Assembly: GCA_022360555.1 (NCBI GenBank)
Contig: JAKSCQ010000102.1
Location: forward strand, 1-39,226
From: Pseudomonadales bacterium
Lineage (GTDB): Bacteria; Pseudomonadota; Gammaproteobacteria; Pseudomonadales; Alcanivoracaceae
DNA: 39,226 nucleotides
Reading direction: 5' to 3'
The stretch's first letter is position 1. Each line of letters starts with the position of its first letter. The notes beneath the pieces were generated by a model. That model saw only the letters and a program-made list of their open reading frames with translations, did not search any database and was not told the DNA's origin. The position numbers and the translations under genes are program-made. This document shows positions 8,397 to 16,220 of the stretch, piece after piece.

Positions 8397-10997
8397 TTAA
8401 TGTCCAAACCGGAAATGGTCGCCTTCCACATCCACCTTGATGGTATCGCCCTGGGCAAACTCGCCTTTCAGCAAGGCCTGGGCCAGCGGATTCTCCAGCT
8501 GCTGCTGGATGGCCCGCTTGAGGGGCCGGGCGCCATAGACCGGATCGAAACCCGCTTCCACCAACTTGTCCAGCGCGGCATCGCTGAGTGACAGGCGGAT
8601 CTCCCGCTCGGCCAGCCTTTTCTGCAAATAGCCCAGCTGGATGCCGGCGATGCCCTTGAGCTGGGTTTTCTCCAGCGGGTGGAAAACCACCGTCTCATCC
8701 ACCCGGTTGATGAACTCCGGACGGAAATGGTTGCCCACCACCTCCATCACCGCGCCCTTCATGGCCTCGTAATCGCTCTCTGTTTCAGAGGACGCCCCGG
8801 CCAGTTTCTGGATCAGGTCGGACCCCAGGTTGGAGGTCATTACCACCACGGTGTTGCGGAAATCCACGGTGCGGCCCTGGCCATCGGTTAGGCGGCCATC
8901 ATCGAGCACCTGCAGCAGGATGTTGAACACATCCGGGTGGGCCTTTTCTACCTCGTCCAGCAAGACCACGGAGTACGGTTTGCGGCGCACGGCTTCGGTC
9001 AGGTAGCCGCCTTCCTCGTACCCCACATACCCCGGAGGGGCGCCCACCAGCCTGGCCACGGAGTGCTTCTCCATGAACTCGGACATGTCGATGCGCACCA
9101 TGGCCTCTTCGGTATCGAACAGGAAGTTCGCCAGCGCCTTGCACAGCTCGGTCTTGCCCACGCCCGTCGGGCCGAGGAACAGGAAACTGCCGTTGGGGCG
9201 GTTGGGGTCGGCCAGGCCGGCCCGGGAACGGCGCACCGCATTGGCCACCGCTTCCACGGCTTCGTTCTGCCCCACCACGCGGTCGTGGAGTGCCTCTTCC
9301 ATGCGCAGCAGCTTGTCCTTCTCGCCCTCGAGCATCTTGGCCACGGGAATTCCCGTCCACTTGGACACCACTTCGGCGATTTCCTCGTCGGTGACCTTGT
9401 TGCGCAGTAACTGATTTTCGCTCTGCGCCTGTTGTTCTTCCCGGTCCTGGGCTTCACGAACCTTTTTCTCCAGTTCGGGAATCACGCCATATTGCAGCTC
9501 GGACATGCGATTGAGGTCACCGGCACGGCGCGCCTGTTCCAGTTCAACCCGGGCCTGCTCCAGTTCGGCCTTGTATTCCTGGGCGCCCTGCAGGGCCGCC
9601 TTTTCGGCCTGCCAGATTTCCTCCAGGTCGGCGTACTGCTTTTCCAGGTCGCTGATGTCCTCTTCCAGCTTTTCCAGGCGTTTCTTGCTGGCCTCATCCT
9701 CTTCCTTGCGCAGCGCTTCGCGCTCCATCTTCAGCTGGATCAGGCGACGGTCCAGGCGGTCCATCTCCTCCGGCATGGAATCGATTTCCATGCGGATACG
9801 GCTGCCTGCCTCGTCGATCAGGTCGATGGCCTTGTCCGGCCGCTGCCGGTCGGTGATATAGCGATGGCTCAGACGCGCAGCGGCAATAATCGCGCTATCG
9901 GTAATATCCACGCCGTGGTGTACTTCGTAACGTTCTTTCAGCCCACGCAGGATGGCAATGGTGTCCTCCACCGTGGGCTCGTCCACCAGCACTTTCTGGA
10001 AACGGCGCTCCAGGGCCGCATCCTTTTCAATATACTGGCGATATTCATCCAGGGTGGTGGCACCCACACAGTGCAGCTCGCCACGGGCCAGGGCCGGCTT
10101 GAGCATGTTGCCCGCATCCATGGAGCCCTCGCCCTTGCCGGCACCGACCATGGTATGCAGCTCGTCGATAAACAGGATGATACGCCCTTCCTGCTTGGCC
10201 AGCTCGTTGAGCACGGCCTTGAGGCGCTCTTCGAATTCGCCCCGGTATTTGGCCCCGGCAATCAGGGCGGCCATATCCAGGGACAACACCTGCTTGTCTT
10301 TCAGGCCCTCCGGCACCTCGCCATTCACAATACGCTGGGCCAGCCCTTCCACGATAGCGGTCTTGCCCACACCGGGCTCACCGATGAGCACCGGGTTGTT
10401 CTTGGTACGGCGCTGCAGCACCTGAATGGTTCGGCGGATTTCATCATCACGACCGATGACCGGGTCCAGCTTGCCGGACTCGGCCCGCTCGGTGAGGTTG
10501 ACGGTGTACTTGTCCAGCGCCTCGCGCTTGTCTTCCGCGTTGGGGTCATTCACGGCTTCGCCACCCCGAACCTGGGCAATCTTTTCCGCCAGCACCTTCT
10601 TGGTAACGCCGGCATTTTTCAGGATCTTGCCCAGCTCGCCACTGTCATCACAGGCGGCCAGCAGCACCACCTCGGAAGACAGGTACTGGTCACCCCGTTG
10701 CTGGGCCTCACGATCCGCCAGATTCAGCAGCCGGCCAGTGCCCTGCCCCATCTGCACATCACCATTGAAATTGGAAACGGTGGGCAGCTTGTCCACGGCC
10801 ATGTTGAGCGCGGTAATCACATCGGCACTGTTGGCGCCCGCCTTTTCCAGTAACGGCTTGGCCACGCCCCCCTGCTGCTGCATCAGTGCCAGCATCAGGT
10901 GAACCGGTTCGATCGTGCTGTTGCCCTGCCCCACGGCCAGGGATTGCGCGTCTGACAGGGCTTCCTGCAGACGGGCGGTGAGTTTGTCCATTCGCAT
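8397..10997 (-). CDS. clpB: ATP-dependent disaggregase chaperone ClpB
   Basis: ClpB is a hexameric AAA+ machine that works with DnaK to pull proteins out of heat-induced aggregates. Starting at [20 protein letters not shown] the product is 866 residues. In order it has the Clp N domain (about 5-145), AAA-1 with Walker A GEPGVGKT at 206-213, a long middle coiled coil rich in Glu/Lys/Arg/Leu (about 400-530), AAA-2 with GPTGVGKT (about 606), and the small D2 domain. The start has AAGGAG at suitable spacing. The upstream region carries a sigma-32-like promoter. No ClpP-docking loop is expected in this family. Confidence 0.97.
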   Translation of the reverse strand: MRMDKLTARLQEALSDAQSLAVGQGNSTIEPVHLMLALMQQQGGVAKPLLEKAGANSADVITALNMAVDKLPTVSNFNGDVQMGQGTGRLLNLADREAQQRGDQYLSSEVVLLAACDDSGELGKILKNAGVTKKVLAEKIAQVRGGEAVNDPNAEDKREALDKYTVNLTERAESGKLDPVIGRDDEIRRTIQVLQRRTKNNPVLIGEPGVGKTAIVEGLAQRIVNGEVPEGLKDKQVLSLDMAALIAGAKYRGEFEERLKAVLNELAKQEGRIILFIDELHTMVGAGKGEGSMDAGNMLKPALARGELHCVGATTLDEYRQYIEKDAALERRFQKVLVDEPTVEDTIAILRGLKERYEVHHGVDITDSAIIAAARLSHRYITDRQRPDKAIDLIDEAGSRIRMEIDSMPEEMDRLDRRLIQLKMEREALRKEEDEASKKRLEKLEEDISDLEKQYADLEEIWQAEKAALQGAQEYKAELEQARVELEQARRAGDLNRMSELQYGVIPELEKKVREAQDREEQQAQSENQLLRNKVTDEEIAEVVSKWTGIPVAKMLEGEKDKLLRMEEALHDRVVGQNEAVEAVANAVRRSRAGLADPNRPNGSFLFLGPTGVGKTELCKALANFLFDTEEAMVRIDMSEFMEKHSVARLVGAPPGYVGYEEGGYLTEAVRRKPYSVVLLDEVEKAHPDVFNILLQVLDDGRLTDGQGRTVDFRNTVVVMTSNLGSDLIQKLAGASSETESDYEAMKGAVMEVVGNHFRPEFINRVDETVVFHPLEKTQLKGIAGIQLGYLQKRLAEREIRLSLSDAALDKLVEAGFDPVYGARPLKRAIQQQLENPLAQALLKGEFAQGDTIKVDVEGDHFRFGH

Positions 10998-11086
10998 CTC
11001 TTGGCTCTCCTTTGTCCGGAGTCGATCCACCCGGACACTCCCTGACGGCAAGCGACCGGTGATCACCGGAAATCAATCAACTGAAG

Positions 11087-11119
11087 CTTTAATGGGTCCG
11101 ATTGGGCCAAACTCAAGGG
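11087..11119 (-). promoter_or_regulatory. sigma-32-like heat-shock promoter of clpB
   Basis: On the minus strand CCCTTGAG (-35) and CCCATTAA (-10) are about 14-15 bases apart, close to the RpoH consensus CTTGAA and CCCCATNT. It lies about 90 bases upstream of the clpB ATG and just inside the edge of the large palindrome at 11122-11281. Confidence 0.6.
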
Positions 11120-11121
11120 CA

Positions 11122-11281
11122 ATTAATAGTTAATAATGAATAAGTAATAGTTGCGCGGCGCAAGCCTGCATTAGCTTGAACGCAAGAGGCCGCGCCCAAT
11201 CTTTGGGCGCGGCCTCTTGCGTTCAAAACCTTATAAACGCGTTATCGCGTCGTTATTAATTATTCATTATTAACTATTAAT
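11122..11281. repeat. large nested palindrome with AT-rich arms and GC-rich core, copy 1
   Basis: The outer arms 11122-11143 (ATTAATAGTTAATAATGAAT and two more bases) and 11260-11281 are perfect 22-bp inverted repeats. Inside, 11176-11199 and 11203-11226 form a perfect 24-bp stem (TTGAACGCAAGAGGCCGCGC then CCAA) around a 3-base loop. The right end supplies the TAA stop codon of pgeF (11277-11279). No coding frame is present. It has the form of a miniature inverted-repeat element. A related copy is at 35468-35611. Confidence 0.8.
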
Positions 11282-12026
11282 CATCCCCGTCCAGCCAGAT
11301 CACCGAAGCAAACCGCCCGGTATCGCCTTCCTTGCGATAGGAATAGAAGCGGGAGAGGTCACAGGCGGTGCACAGTTCGCCACCCTGGACGTCCTCGATG
11401 CCAAGATGGGCCAGTTCGATCATGGCGGCATGGGCCACGGAGAAACGCCAGTGGTGAGGGGTGGCATCCTCCCGAAAGGCCGGCTTGAAGGCCGGGTTCG
11501 AGTCCACGAAAGCCCGGTAGACGTCGTCCCCCACCTGATAACAGCGGCCACAAATAGCCGGACCCAGCCAGGCGCTCACCGCCTCCCCACTGGGGGCGAT
11601 TTTCCGCACGCCTTCTCCTATGATGCCGGCCTGCAAGCCGCGCCAACCCGCATGCACCGCCGCCACAGCAGAACCATCGACGCGAGCCAGCAGCACCGGC
11701 AAGCAGTCCGCGGTCAGCACCACACAAGGCCAGCGCTGCTGGTCGGTCCAGACCCCGTCGGCTTCGCTATCCGGTTCACCAGCCCGAATCACTTTCCTGC
11801 CGTGCACCTGCTTGAGCCAGGCCGCCGGGTGGTCCGCCTGGAGGAGCTTTTCCACATGATGGCGGGCCTGTTCCACACGGTTGGGCTGGTCGCCGCAATT
11901 CAGACCAAGATTGAAGCCATTCCAGGGCTTGGGGGAATGCGAGCCCGCACGGGTCGTCACCGCCACCCGGACGGAAGGGTGCGGCTGCCAGTCCGGCCAG
12001 AGCCATTGGTCGCGTTCGGGAAGCGT
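11277..12026 (-). CDS. pgeF: PgeF/YfiH family peptidoglycan-editing (polyphenol oxidase-like) protein
   Basis: Members of this family (DUF152, laccase-like) remove wrongly incorporated residues from peptidoglycan precursors; related proteins act on nucleosides. From MTLPERDQWLWPDWQPHPSV the product is 249 residues, the usual length. The metal-site motifs are visible as the ADCLPVL segment and the AAVHAGWRGLQAGI segment, with a Cys/His region near CGRCYQVGDDV. The start at 12026 is preferred because it has AAGG eight bases upstream and because the longer open frame reads through a palindromic repeat. It follows rluD on the same strand, the usual order. Confidence 0.9.
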   Translation of the reverse strand, partial: TLPERDQWLWPDWQPHPSVRVAVTTRAGSHSPKPWNGFNLGLNCGDQPNRVEQARHHVEKLLQADHPAAWLKQVHGRKVIRAGEPDSEADGVWTDQQRWPCVVLTADCLPVLLARVDGSAVAAVHAGWRGLQAGIIGEGVRKIAPSGEAVSAWLGPAICGRCYQVGDDVYRAFVDSNPAFKPAFREDATPHHWRFSVAHAAMIELAHLGIEDVQGGELCTACDLSRFYSYRKEGDTGRFASVIWLDGDD

Positions 12027-12061
12027 CATGGGAACAACCTTGCCAGCTTCGCGGGCTTGGC

Positions 12062-12143
12062 GGCGGAGATCGCCCACAACGATTTCCGCCCTACGTTTGC
12101 GTTGTGTGTGTAGGGCGGAAGTAGACGTGAGCCCATCTCCGCC
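12062..12143. repeat. tandem GGCGGAGAT hairpin element, copy 1
   Basis: Two hairpin units lie between rluD and pgeF: 12062-12090 (GGCGGAGATCG paired with CGATTTCCGCC) and 12114-12143 (GGCGGAAGT to ATCTCCGCC). The inner TTCCGCCCTA/TAGGGCGGAA (12084-12093, 12111-12120) can also pair, so alternative folds exist. The same architecture recurs at 37307-37380. Confidence 0.7.
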
Positions 12144-12158
12144 ATAGCGCACCGGATA

Positions 12159-13127
12159 CTATGCTTTAGCATCCTCTTCCAGCACCTGTATCAGCGCCTG
12201 CATATCCTCGGGCAGGGGCGCCTGGAATTCACAGTATTCACCGCTGGCCGGGTGAATCAAGCCGAGTTTGCGGGCGTGGAGGGCCTGGCGCGGGAAGCGG
12301 CGCAGGGCCTGGCGCAAAGTCTCGCTGGCGCCGGCAGGCTGCTTGAGGCGGCCACCGTAGAGCGGGTCGCCCACCCGGGGGTAATTGCGATAGGCCATAT
12401 GGACCCGGATCTGGTGGGTCCGCCCGGTTTCCAACTGGACCTGGATACGGGTATGGGCGCGATAGCGGTCGATGACCCGGTAGTGAGTGACCGCTTCCTT
12501 ACCCCCTTCCTTCACCACGGCCTGCTTCTTGCGGTCCACCGGATGGCGGCCGATGGGGGCGTCCACCTTGCCACCACCGGTCATCACGCCCACGGCAATG
12601 GCTTCGTACTGGCGAAACAGGCTCTTGTCCTGCAGCTGGTCAACCAGGCTGTGATGGGCCTCCAGGGAACGAGCCACCACCATCAGGCCGGAGGTATCCC
12701 GGTCCAGCCGGTGGACGATACCGGCACGGGGCAAGCTATTGAGGCGTTCGTCGTGATGCAGCAGCCCGTTCAGCAGGGTGCCGTCCGCATGACCGGCGGC
12801 CGGGTGCACCACCAGTCCCACCGGCTTGTTGATGACGATGATGTCGTCATCCTCGTACACCACGTCCAGCTCGATGGACTGAGGCTGGTCATCCAGCTCC
12901 GGTTCGATTTCCACATCCAGGGTGAGAGACTCGTTGCCGGTGAGCTTGTCCTTGGGCTTGACCCTGGCCCCGTTGACGGTGAGCGTACCGTCCTTGATCC
13001 AGCCCTGCAGGCGGGAGCGGGAGAAACCGTCGAACAGCTCGGCGGCTGCCTGGTCCACGCGCTGCCCGGCCTGGTCCGCGCGTACCTGCTCGGTACGCTG
13101 AATTTTCTCGCCGCCAAGATGTCCCAT
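12159..13127 (-). CDS. rluD: 23S rRNA pseudouridine(1911/1915/1917) synthase RluD
   Basis: RluD isomerises three uridines in helix 69 of 23S rRNA and is needed for normal ribosome function. The 322-residue protein has an N-terminal S4 RNA-binding domain (about 20-85) and a catalytic domain with HRLDRDTSGLMVV, in which D142 is the catalytic Asp. The ETGRTHQIRVHM segment (about 235-246) is the other family motif. It is transcribed away from bamD with only 63 bases between the start codons, so their promoters overlap. pgeF follows on the same strand beyond a repeat. Confidence 0.96.
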   Translation of the reverse strand: MGHLGGEKIQRTEQVRADQAGQRVDQAAAELFDGFSRSRLQGWIKDGTLTVNGARVKPKDKLTGNESLTLDVEIEPELDDQPQSIELDVVYEDDDIIVINKPVGLVVHPAAGHADGTLLNGLLHHDERLNSLPRAGIVHRLDRDTSGLMVVARSLEAHHSLVDQLQDKSLFRQYEAIAVGVMTGGGKVDAPIGRHPVDRKKQAVVKEGGKEAVTHYRVIDRYRAHTRIQVQLETGRTHQIRVHMAYRNYPRVGDPLYGGRLKQPAGASETLRQALRRFPRQALHARKLGLIHPASGEYCEFQAPLPEDMQALIQVLEEDAKA

Positions 13128-13190
13128 AATGCAACCTGTGTTTAAATGCCGTGTCCGAACTCGCCATTGTAACCGTTTAACGAGGAAAGA

Positions 13191-14003
13191 ATGCCACGCT
13201 TTTTAGGGCCATTGCTGTGCCTGCTCCTGCTTGCCGGCTGTGCCAGCAACCAGGAAGCACCGGAACTCACCGAAGCCGCGCAATATCGCGAGGCCCGTGA
13301 GTCCATTGAATCCAAGAATTATCTGACCGCCATTGATCAGCTAAAAGAGCTGGAGGCCCGCTTCCCCTACGGGGATTATGCGGAGCAGGCCGCGCTGGAC
13401 CTGATCTATGCCCAGTACAAGGCGGTGGATTACCCCGCCACGGTGGTAGCGGCCCAGCGTTTCATGCGTAACTATCCGGCCCACCCGCGGCTGGATTATG
13501 CGCTCTACCTGCGCGGGCTGGCCAACTTCAATATGGAAAAAGGCCTGTTCGACAACCTGGTGTCCTCGGACAAATCCGCCCGGGACATGGATGCCGCCAA
13601 GGATGCTTTCCGGGACTTCGAGCAGCTGGTGACCCGCTTCCCGGACAGCGAGTATGCGCCGGATGCCCGGGCCCGCATGGTCCATATCCGCAATCAGCTG
13701 GCCCGGCAGGAACTGCATGTGGCCCGCTACTACGCCCGCCGTGGCGCCACCGTGGCGTCCATCAACCGGGCCCAGTATGTGGTCAAGCATTACCAGCAGA
13801 CGCCAGCCGTGGAGGAAGCCCTGGCCATCATGGTGAAAGGCTATGAACGGCTGAACTACCCGGAACTGGCTGCCAAAAGCCGCAATGTCCTGGCTCTGAA
13901 CTGGCCGGACAGCCAATTCCTGGATGACGATGAGGTGTATCTGGCCTGGTGGCCGGAAGAAGACAGTGGGTTGTTGAGTCTGCTGACGTTTGATTTGCTG
14001 TAA
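13191..14003 (+). CDS. bamD: outer membrane protein assembly lipoprotein BamD
   Basis: BamD is the essential lipoprotein of the BAM complex that inserts beta-barrel proteins into the outer membrane. The 270-residue precursor has a lipobox LLAGC with Cys17 as the lipidated residue; Ala follows it, which permits outer-membrane sorting. The remaining 250 residues form about five TPR-like repeats (for example FPYGDYAEQAALDLIYAQYK and FPDSEYAPDARARMVHIRNQ). GAGGA precedes the ATG. It is divergent from rluD and ends in a terminator embedded in a CACGC element. Older name comL. Confidence 0.95.
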   Translation: MPRFLGPLLCLLLLAGCASNQEAPELTEAAQYREARESIESKNYLTAIDQLKELEARFPYGDYAEQAALDLIYAQYKAVDYPATVVAAQRFMRNYPAHPRLDYALYLRGLANFNMEKGLFDNLVSSDKSARDMDAAKDAFRDFEQLVTRFPDSEYAPDARARMVHIRNQLARQELHVARYYARRGATVASINRAQYVVKHYQQTPAVEEALAIMVKGYERLNYPELAAKSRNVLALNWPDSQFLDDDEVYLAWWPEEDSGLLSLLTFDLL

Positions 14004-14010
14004 AACGCTG

Positions 14011-14096
14011 CACGCTTACATACAGCACGCCAACACGCTGAAGCCCGCAATCGCGGGCTTCTTCTTTTGGCGTGTTGGCGTGAAGCGTGTTGCGTG
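14011..14096. repeat. CACGC/GCGTG palindromic element, copy 2
   Basis: The arms CACGCCAACACGC (14026-14038) and GCGTGTTGGCGTG (14070-14082) are a perfect 13-bp inverted repeat. They enclose the bamD terminator and are flanked outside by GCACGC and GCGTGC. It shares words such as CACGCAACACGC with the elements at 4961 and 36092. Confidence 0.7.
14040..14068 (+). terminator. rho-independent terminator of bamD
   Basis: GAAGCCCGC and GCGGGCTTC form a 9-bp stem around AATC, followed by TTCTTTT on the plus strand. It lies 37 bases after the bamD stop. Confidence 0.8.
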
Positions 14097-14107
14097 CAAG
14101 CGCCCGC

Positions 14108-15733
14108 TCAGTCTCCCGGTCGCCAGCCGTTGGTGATGGGGTAACGGCGGTCCTTGCCGAAGGCGCGGCGGCTGACGCGTGGGCCGACGGCGGCCTGACG
14201 GCGCTTGTATTCGTTGCGGTCGGTGAGCTTGACCACCTTGTAGACATTGTCCCGGTCAAAGCCGTCGCGGATCACCGCTTCGGCACTCATATCCTGTTCC
14301 ACGTAACGTTCGAGGATGGCATCCAGCTCGTCGTAGTCGGGCAGGGAATCGCTGTCCACCTGGTCCGGTGCCAGTTCGGCGGAAGGCGGCCGGGTGATGA
14401 CCCGTTCCGGAATGATTTCCGCACCGGCCTGCTGGTTACGCCAGTTCGCCAGCCGATAGACCATGGTCTTGAAGACATCCTTGAGCACCGAGAAACCGCC
14501 GGCCATGTCTCCGTAAAGGGTGGCATAGCCCACGGCCATCTCGCTCTTGTTGCCGGTGGTCAGCACCACGGAGCCGTTCTTGTTGGACAGCGCCATCAGC
14601 AGCACACCCCGGCAGCGGGCCTGCAGGTTTTCCTCGGTGGTGTCTTTGCCCTGCCCCTGAAAAGCCTCACTGAGAATATCCATGAAACCATTGAAGGCCG
14701 GCTCGATGGGCAATACCCGATACGCCACCCGCAAGGTTTTCGCCTGCTGCTCGGCATCCTCCAGACTCATGGCGGAGGTATAGCGGAACGGCATCATCAC
14801 CGCTTCCACGCGCTCGGGCCCCAGCGCATCCACCGCCACGGCCAGGGTCAGGGCCGAGTCGATACCGCCGGACAGCCCCAGCAGGGCCCCCTTGAAACCG
14901 TTCTTGTTCACGTAATCCCGGGTGGCCAGCACCAGGGCCCGGTAGATGCCCTCTTCCAGGCCTGGGACAGGCAGCACTTCCCCCACCGGTTCGCAGTGGC
15001 CATCACGGCATTGCAGATCCACCGGGATCAGGGCCTCGGCAAAACTGGCACCCTGCACACAGCGCTCCCCTTGACTGTTGCAGACAAAGGAGGCCCCGTC
15101 GAAGACCAGCTCATCCTGCCCGCCCACCAGATTGCAGTAGAGCACCGACAGCCCGGTTTCCCGGCTGCGCGCCTGCACCTGCTCGAAACGCTCCTGAACC
15201 TTGTTGGTACGGTATGGGGACGCATTCAGGTTGAGCACCATGTCCACACCGGCCTTCTCTAGCTGGGAAGCCGGTTCGGCGTGCCAGATGTCTTCACAAA
15301 TGGTCAGCCCGAAGGTCCAGTCGCCCAGCGCAAAGACGCAGGGCTCGTCCCCGGGGTGGAAATAGCGTTTTTCATCGAAGACCCGGTAATTGGGCAGGTG
15401 CTGCTTGAAGTATTCATGGCGGGGACGGGAATCGCCCGGGAACAGCACGCCGGCGGCATTGCGACGCCGGCCATTACGTACCGCCGGATAGCCCAGCACC
15501 ACGGGCACACTGATATGCTGGCCGATCTCCTCCAGCGCCGCATCCACCCGGCTGTTGAGGCTGGGCCGCAACAGCAGGTCCTCCGGCGGATAACCGGTAA
15601 GCATCAATTCCGGGAACAGCACCAGCTCCGCGCCAAGCAGACGCCGCGCCTCATCCGTTGCCTGGATCACCCGCTGGGCATTGCCTTCGATATCGCCCAC
15701 CAGCGCGTTCTGCTGGGCCATGATAATCCGCAT
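14108..15733 (-). CDS. nadE: glutamine-dependent NAD+ synthetase
   Basis: NadE makes NAD+ from deamido-NAD+, ATP and glutamine in the last step of NAD synthesis. From MRIIMAQQNALVGDIEGNAQ the product is 541 residues, the two-domain form. The N-terminal glutaminase (nitrilase fold) shows the Glu-Lys-Cys triad as E42 (FPELMLTGYP), K110 (FKQHLPNYRVFDEKRYF) and C146 (LTICEDIW). The C-terminal synthetase has the pyrophosphatase loop SGGIDS at 288-293. Because it has its own glutaminase domain it should not need free ammonia. A 22-codon upstream extension of the frame does not fit the family. Confidence 0.96.
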   Translation of the reverse strand: MRIIMAQQNALVGDIEGNAQRVIQATDEARRLLGAELVLFPELMLTGYPPEDLLLRPSLNSRVDAALEEIGQHISVPVVLGYPAVRNGRRRNAAGVLFPGDSRPRHEYFKQHLPNYRVFDEKRYFHPGDEPCVFALGDWTFGLTICEDIWHAEPASQLEKAGVDMVLNLNASPYRTNKVQERFEQVQARSRETGLSVLYCNLVGGQDELVFDGASFVCNSQGERCVQGASFAEALIPVDLQCRDGHCEPVGEVLPVPGLEEGIYRALVLATRDYVNKNGFKGALLGLSGGIDSALTLAVAVDALGPERVEAVMMPFRYTSAMSLEDAEQQAKTLRVAYRVLPIEPAFNGFMDILSEAFQGQGKDTTEENLQARCRGVLLMALSNKNGSVVLTTGNKSEMAVGYATLYGDMAGGFSVLKDVFKTMVYRLANWRNQQAGAEIIPERVITRPPSAELAPDQVDSDSLPDYDELDAILERYVEQDMSAEAVIRDGFDRDNVYKVVKLTDRNEYKRRQAAVGPRVSRRAFGKDRRYPITNGWRPGD

Positions 15734-15780
15734 CTTGACCGGCCTTTCCTCAAATGAGCGGTGATTGTACTCTTTAGCGG

Positions 15781-15921
15781 GGTGTTGAAAAGGCCACAAA
15801 CGGGCCTTTTCAGACCTTCTTTGCCAGTGATACCAGGCAAAGAGGGGAACCGAAAAACCTGCGCTTGCACCATTATCCGCCTATCAATAACCCATTGGCA
15901 GGGTGTTGAAAACAGCCTGCC
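15781..15921. repeat. cluster of short palindromes with GGGTGTTGAAAA direct repeat
   Basis: The spacer between nadE and the gene at 15969 (235 bases) has no gene. It holds TGAAAAGGCC/GGCCTTTTCA (15786-15812), CTTTGCC/GGCAAAG (about 15818-15842) and GGCAGG-N13-CCTGCC (15897-15921). GGGTGTTGAAAA occurs at about 15780 and again at 15901. These could be remnants of a small palindromic element; the divergent promoters must lie within or beside them. Confidence 0.5.
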
Positions 15922-15968
15922 AGCCGGCATTCGGTAAATGCACTCAAGTGCAAAGAAGGAGAACAAAC

Positions 15969-16220
15969 ATGGGGCTGATTCGCCTGCTGATCATCGCCGC
16001 CCTGCTCTATCTGGCCTGGCGGGTGGGCAAACGCCTGCTGGAACAGGCTCGCCAGGGGCGCAACTCCGCACAGGACAACTCTTCCCGCGGCCCCCAGGCC
16101 ATGCTGAAGTGCGCCCAGTGCGGCGTGCATGTCCCTTCCCCGGAGGCCTTCAGCCATAACGGCCTGCACTTCTGCTGCCAGGAACACCAACGCCGCTATC
16201 TGGAACATCATGACAACTAA
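15969..16220 (+). CDS. small membrane-anchored zinc-ribbon-like protein (PP0621 family)
   Basis: An 83-residue protein with an N-terminal hydrophobic helix (LIRLLIIAALLYLAWRVG, residues 3-20), a polar linker, and a C-terminal segment KCAQCGVHVPSPEAF then HFCCQEHQRRYL. The Cys/His pattern (CxxC, CC, H) suggests a zinc-bound treble-clef or ribbon. The function is unknown. It resembles the small protein commonly found directly before pilS in pseudomonads. AAGGAG lies eight bases before the ATG. Its last 11 bases overlap pilS (ATGACAACTAA), which implies coupled translation with the sensor kinase. Confidence 0.8.
   Translation: MGLIRLLIIAALLYLAWRVGKRLLEQARQGRNSAQDNSSRGPQAMLKCAQCGVHVPSPEAFSHNGLHFCCQEHQRRYLEHHDN

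Noticed and set aside
9432..10853. 473-codon open frame opposite clpB
   Set aside because: Antisense shadow: no start signal, no motif, and covers only ClpB coding sequence.
12027..12152. N-terminal extension of PgeF
   Set aside because: It reads through the GGCGGAGAT palindromes; the ATG at 12026 fits the family length.
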